A DNA stretch of 7,615 nucleotides from CFX5 sp964568485 (GTDB lineage Bacteria; Chloroflexota; Anaerolineae; Caldilineales; Caldilineaceae). Below, piece after piece: positions 5,629 through 7,615 of this stretch (its first letter is position 1; every line of letters begins with the position of its first letter). The notes beneath the pieces were generated by a model, which saw only the letters and a list, made by a program, of their open reading frames with translations, made no database searches and was not told the DNA's origin. The stretch covers positions 1 to 7,615 of the forward strand of contig CAZMRA010000253.1 of NCBI GenBank assembly GCA_964568485.1. Reading direction: 5' to 3'. The position numbers and the translations under genes are program-made.

Positions 5629-6630
5629 TCAAGAATTAGAGACTGCCATAGCATGTTCTTCGGCTGATGAACGGTTCATCATGTGATGAAATGTTAGCAA
5701 CAAACCTAGGAGAAAAACTCCTATGCCTAGATAGGCTGGCAATAAATGCAAGGTATCTAAGTAACCAACTGCGAAATGAACGCCAATGGCACAACCAAAA
5801 CCTACACTTCCTGAGATCAGCAGGCTCTGCCATAGATTACGTGAAGGCTGACCAAACCAGATACAGAAACTCATTGCGATTCCGGACGAGAATAAGGCTC
5901 CCCCAAAACCAGCTCGATCATGGGCAATCAGAGGCACTAGTTGGGGCGTAATGGCATGCAAATCTGTCACGTCCAATGCCATATAGCTCAAGTCCTGAGG
6001 CACAAATATCCATGTCATCCCAACAACACTAATCACTGCTCCAGCGCCCAGCAGACCAAGAGCTGTCAACAGCAGACAGATATAACCAACACCTATCCGC
6101 GTCCACGAAATAATCGCCACCTTGGGCTGCTTGAGTACAGTCTGCAAGGCTGTAGGCTGTATCGTACGGTAAGATTGGATAAGACCAACCAAATAGCAGG
6201 GGAGTAATAAAAGGGTAGCCCCCCCATGCCAGGTATCTAGATAGTTATAACTAAGATAGCCTAAGAAGCTAGCAAAACCTATTGCACCAGACAGAACGTA
6301 TGCCCACCATGCCCAGGCCTGTCGTTGTCGTAATGGAAATTCAGCAAGCCACATATATAACACACCAACTGAAACCAAAGCACCACCGAAGGCAATTCGG
6401 TCATGAATCATGAAGTTGACGATTCGGCAGTCATGCAGATGGCAGAGAGTTTGCGCATCCATGCCCAAAAAGGCCACATCATGAGGCAAAAAATGGCCAG
6501 TACCTGCTTGAAAGATAGCGAACGACCCCGAGAGCACTAAGGCCAAGCCTGTGAACAAGAGTAAAGGTCGCCCGTCACCAATAATCGCTTCAAAAATCCC
6601 TCTATTGTCGTGCATCTTTATCATATCCAC
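5629..6630 (-). CDS. polytopic membrane protein with internal duplication (two 4-TM repeats), function unknown
   Basis: I do not recognise a characterised family. The 333-aa product has about eight hydrophobic segments (near 22-42, 79-98, 106-128, 136-153, 178-204, 241-260, 267-290 and 296-314). The two halves are clear repeats offset by about 161 residues: FLPHDVAFLGMD (47-58) matches FVPQDLSYMALD (209-220), HDRIAFGGAL (76-85) matches HDRAGFGGAL (237-246), and YNYLDTWH (128-135) matches VGYLDTLH (288-295). The repeated H-D-R and L-D-T-x-H motifs near membrane edges could bind a metal or substrate. The start is uncertain: GTG 6630, ATG 6624 and ATG 6615 all lack a clear Shine-Dalgarno; numbering here uses 6630. 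It is the first gene of the minus-strand block, followed by the DUF2071 gene. A structured RNA candidate lies upstream. Base composition is AT-richer than in the left part of the window. Confidence 0.85.
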   Translation of the reverse strand: MDMIKMHDNRGIFEAIIGDGRPLLLFTGLALVLSGSFAIFQAGTGHFLPHDVAFLGMDAQTLCHLHDCRIVNFMIHDRIAFGGALVSVGVLYMWLAEFPLRQRQAWAWWAYVLSGAIGFASFLGYLSYNYLDTWHGGATLLLLPCYLVGLIQSYRTIQPTALQTVLKQPKVAIISWTRIGVGYICLLLTALGLLGAGAVISVVGMTWIFVPQDLSYMALDVTDLHAITPQLVPLIAHDRAGFGGALFSSGIAMSFCIWFGQPSRNLWQSLLISGSVGFGCAIGVHFAVGYLDTLHLLPAYLGIGVFLLGLLLTFHHMMNRSSAEEHAMAVSNS

Positions 6631-6754
6631 ACTTTGGGTAATTACTTGATTGAGGCGCCCTGCTAGTGGCTGACTATTCCCGGCAGCAACTGAACTATTG
6701 AGTTAACGGTTGCTCACCACACCATCACCCCACACTGAATCAGGCCCAATCAAC

Positions 6755-6785
6755 AAAAAACACCCACTGGCATCGCCGAAGGGTG
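6755..6785 (-). terminator. intrinsic terminator ending the structured RNA
   Basis: On the minus strand CACCC (6781-6785) pairs with GGGTG (6761-6765). After an internal loop, GGC (6775-6777) pairs with GCC (6769-6771) around a 3-nt loop. Six T residues follow (6755-6760). It precedes the membrane-protein start by about 125 nt on the same strand, so it either ends a small RNA or attenuates that gene. Confidence 0.6.
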
Positions 6786-6886
6786 CATAGCGTGGCTCTA
6801 AGAACAAGCTCCACGTCAACGCTGCTTCAGCGCTTGGTAGAGCCCGTCTCTGGAGTACTGACCAGAGCGGGGGCTTTGCGTCAGGC
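6755..6886 (-). ncRNA. candidate structured non-coding RNA or leader of the duplicated membrane-protein gene
   Basis: About 130 nt lie between a promoter and a terminator, with dense pairing. GCCC (6871-6874) pairs with GGGC (6842-6845), continuing after an internal loop into CTCTGG (6862-6867) with CCAGAG (6848-6853). The 8-nt loop begins TCAG (6858-6861), which can pair with CTGA (6881-6884), a possible pseudoknot. CGCTG-AAG-CAGCG (6820-6832) is a perfect 5-bp hairpin. CGTGG (6811-6815) can pair with CCACG (6791-6795). An alternative long stem joins GGCTCTA (6838-6844) with TAGAGCC (6794-6800) and CAAGC with GCTTG, excluding some of the above. Two exclusive folds before a terminator suggest a switchable leader, but a free small RNA is equally possible. 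I recognise no known family. Confidence 0.45.
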
Positions 6887-6892
6887 CACCAT

Positions 6893-6921
6893 ACTATAGA
6901 CTAGATTAACATTACCTGCAA
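6893..6921 (-). promoter_or_regulatory. candidate sigma70 promoter of the structured RNA
   Basis: On the minus strand TTGCAG (6916-6921) is followed by a 17-nt spacer and TATAGT (6893-6898), five of six -10 bases. The predicted start is near 6886. That start would leave out most of a possible outer stem (6886-6891 with 6835-6840), so that stem or this exact start is doubtful. Confidence 0.5.
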
Positions 6922-6987
6922 CCAGAAAATTTGTACTGCTCATCCTCTCACCTTTGGTCCCCAATCTGTACACCTGAGACTACCCAG

Positions 6988-7005
6988 ATGCATACCATCA
7001 TGCAT
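6988..7005. repeat. double ATGCAT palindrome, possible operator
   Basis: ATGCAT-ACCATC-ATGCAT: two copies of the palindrome ATGCAT are separated by 6 bp, so the 18 bp have dyad symmetry in their arms. It lies about 145 bp before the YihY-type gene and about 90 bp behind the minus-strand RNA promoter. A regulator site is possible; no protein is suggested. Confidence 0.35.
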
Positions 7006-7031
7006 ATTTCCCTGCTATTTTAAGAGTAGGG

Positions 7032-7048
7032 CCCAATTCACTATTGGG
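7032..7048. repeat. short inverted repeat upstream of the YihY-type gene
   Basis: CCCAAT (7032-7037) and ATTGGG (7043-7048) form a perfect 6-bp hairpin with a 5-nt loop. No T tract follows. It could be an operator or a leader hairpin. Confidence 0.3.
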
Positions 7049-7149
7049 GCGGGACGTAAATCGATACAGGATTCAGCAGCCATTGACCGTCATCCACAGT
7101 TGGGTGAAAGCTGAGTCCCAAATAAGTTGTAGATTAGGGAGAGACAGCA

Positions 7150-7615
7150 GTGGCAACCAAGTCAGACACTTTATTCGTTCGCCCGGAGGCAGGCGACCGG
7201 GCTTCGCTTTGGCAGATCCTCAAAGAAACGGTGCGAGAATGGCTCGACGACGACGCTTCGCAATTGGCGGCCGCGCTCTCGTATTACACCGCCGTATCGA
7301 TTGCGCCGCTGTTGGTCCTGCTGGTGGTGATCATCGGCCTGTTCTTGGGGGAAGAGCTCGCCCAGAGTCAGCTTTTGGGCCAGTTGCGCGGGGCTATAGG
7401 CCCTGAAGGGGCGCGCTTTCTCGAAACAGCGCTGGAAAACGCCGATCAACCAACGATGGCCAGCATTGCCGGCATCCTGAGCTTTCTCACGCTCATCTGG
7501 AGTGCCACCAATGTCTTCGGTCAACTACAAAATTCGTTGAATCTCATCTGGAATGTCGAGGATGAAGTGGGTGGCGGTCTCTGGAACACGATCCGAGCCC
7601 GCTTTCTCTCCTTCA
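7150..7615 (+). CDS. YihY/virulence factor BrkB family inner-membrane protein, 5' part
   Basis: The first 155 codons of a YihY/BrkB-family membrane protein run off the right edge; full members have roughly 300 residues and about six membrane segments. Family marks are ASQLAAALSYYTAVSIAPLL at residues 36-55, leading into the first membrane segment (about 48-67), a second segment near 104-122, and LQNSLNLIWNV at 126-136. The start is GTG at 7150: an in-frame TAG lies five codons upstream (7135-7137), and GGGAG is spaced 8 nt before it. Members were once called ribonuclease BN by mistake, and their function remains poorly defined. GC content rises sharply again here compared with the upstream gap. 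It is divergent from the minus-strand block and has no visible operon partner in the window. Confidence 0.93.
   Translation, partial: MATKSDTLFVRPEAGDRASLWQILKETVREWLDDDASQLAAALSYYTAVSIAPLLVLLVVIIGLFLGEELAQSQLLGQLRGAIGPEGARFLETALENADQPTMASIAGILSFLTLIWSATNVFGQLQNSLNLIWNVEDEVGGGLWNTIRARFLSF

Larger units (their letters stand above)
6631..7149. other. 519-bp intergenic region between divergent membrane-protein genes
   Basis: No convincing protein-coding gene is present. From left to right it holds 124 bp without clear structure next to the minus-strand gene, a minus-strand terminator (6755-6785), a structured RNA region with its promoter (6786-6921), a double ATGCAT palindrome (6988-7005), a small hairpin (7032-7048) and the yihY-type gene's ribosome binding site (GGGAG, 7137-7141). 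I could not identify a convincing promoter for the plus-strand gene. Confidence 0.6.

Noticed and set aside
6842..6886. Possible c-di-GMP-I (GEMM) riboswitch, because the minus strand contains GACGCAAAGCC and, after a stem, a CGGG...CTACC stretch.
   Set aside because: From memory these resemble the 3' half of that aptamer, but the companion GGCAAACC element and its tetraloop hairpin are absent upstream, and the promoter would start the RNA within the motif. An Rfam scan would settle it.
6755..6886. Remnant of an IS200/IS605-type TnpB guide RNA (omega RNA).
   Set aside because: There is no TnpB or IscB coding remnant nearby, and the region ends in its own terminator, which does not fit a guide-bearing 3' end.
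6988..7023. 11-codon plus-strand mini-ORF (ATG 6988 to TAA 7023) as a leader peptide.
   Set aside because: It has no ribosome binding site, no attenuator follows it, and it arises from the ATGCAT repeats.
7044..7524. Plus- and minus-strand reading frames overlapping the right-edge gene.
   Set aside because: The GTG-started frame at 7150 gives a clear YihY/BrkB protein; the others are its shadows.

Overview
This window looks like bacterial chromosomal accessory DNA. It is moderately GC-rich on the left and visibly AT-richer around 5600-7150. The gene types (an NhaA with a long hydrophilic loop, a DUF2071 protein beside a duplicated membrane protein, a YihY/BrkB protein) and sigma70-like promoters fit a free-living bacterium. 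My low-confidence guess is Chloroflexota; nothing here fixes the phylum. I found no tRNA, rRNA, CRISPR array or intact insertion sequence.

Left block (1-1740, minus strand): an arsenic-type regulator, ArsR (1250-1579), is followed in the same direction by a two-dinucleotide-domain flavoprotein (1176 to beyond the left edge) of the kind often found in ars operons. ArsR carries a Cys-Cys pair plus a third Cys, as in Corynebacterium glutamicum ArsR1. An identical 16-bp inverted repeat lies over the arsR promoter and again in the arsR-flavoprotein gap, so one regulator probably controls both genes. No arsenite pump is in view.

Divergent from arsR is nhaA (1910-3256, plus strand), a Na+/H+ antiporter with all key residues. 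Its roughly 165-nt leader is structured: a possible pseudoknotted hairpin, then an intrinsic terminator whose 3' arm is duplicated upstream. This arrangement suits a terminator/antiterminator switch, possibly an ion-sensing riboswitch.

Middle block (3376-6630, all minus strand, probably one or two operons). In transcription order: a membrane protein made of two copies of a 4-TM unit (5629-6630), a DUF2071 protein (4808-5542), a small protein resembling the ADP-ribosyltransferase fold (4318-4731), a NUDIX hydrolase overlapping it by 4 bp (3752-4321), and a small ABM-type alpha/beta-barrel protein (3376-3690). A long hairpin separates this block from the convergent nhaA.

The 519-bp gap 6631-7149 holds a second structured RNA candidate on the minus strand. 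It has a promoter (6893-6921) and a terminator (6755-6785), upstream of the membrane-protein gene, so it is either a small RNA or a regulated leader. The right edge is the start of a YihY/BrkB membrane protein on the plus strand.

The most promising undescribed signals are the two structured RNAs, the ART-like/NUDIX gene pair and the duplicated membrane protein with its DUF2071 partner.
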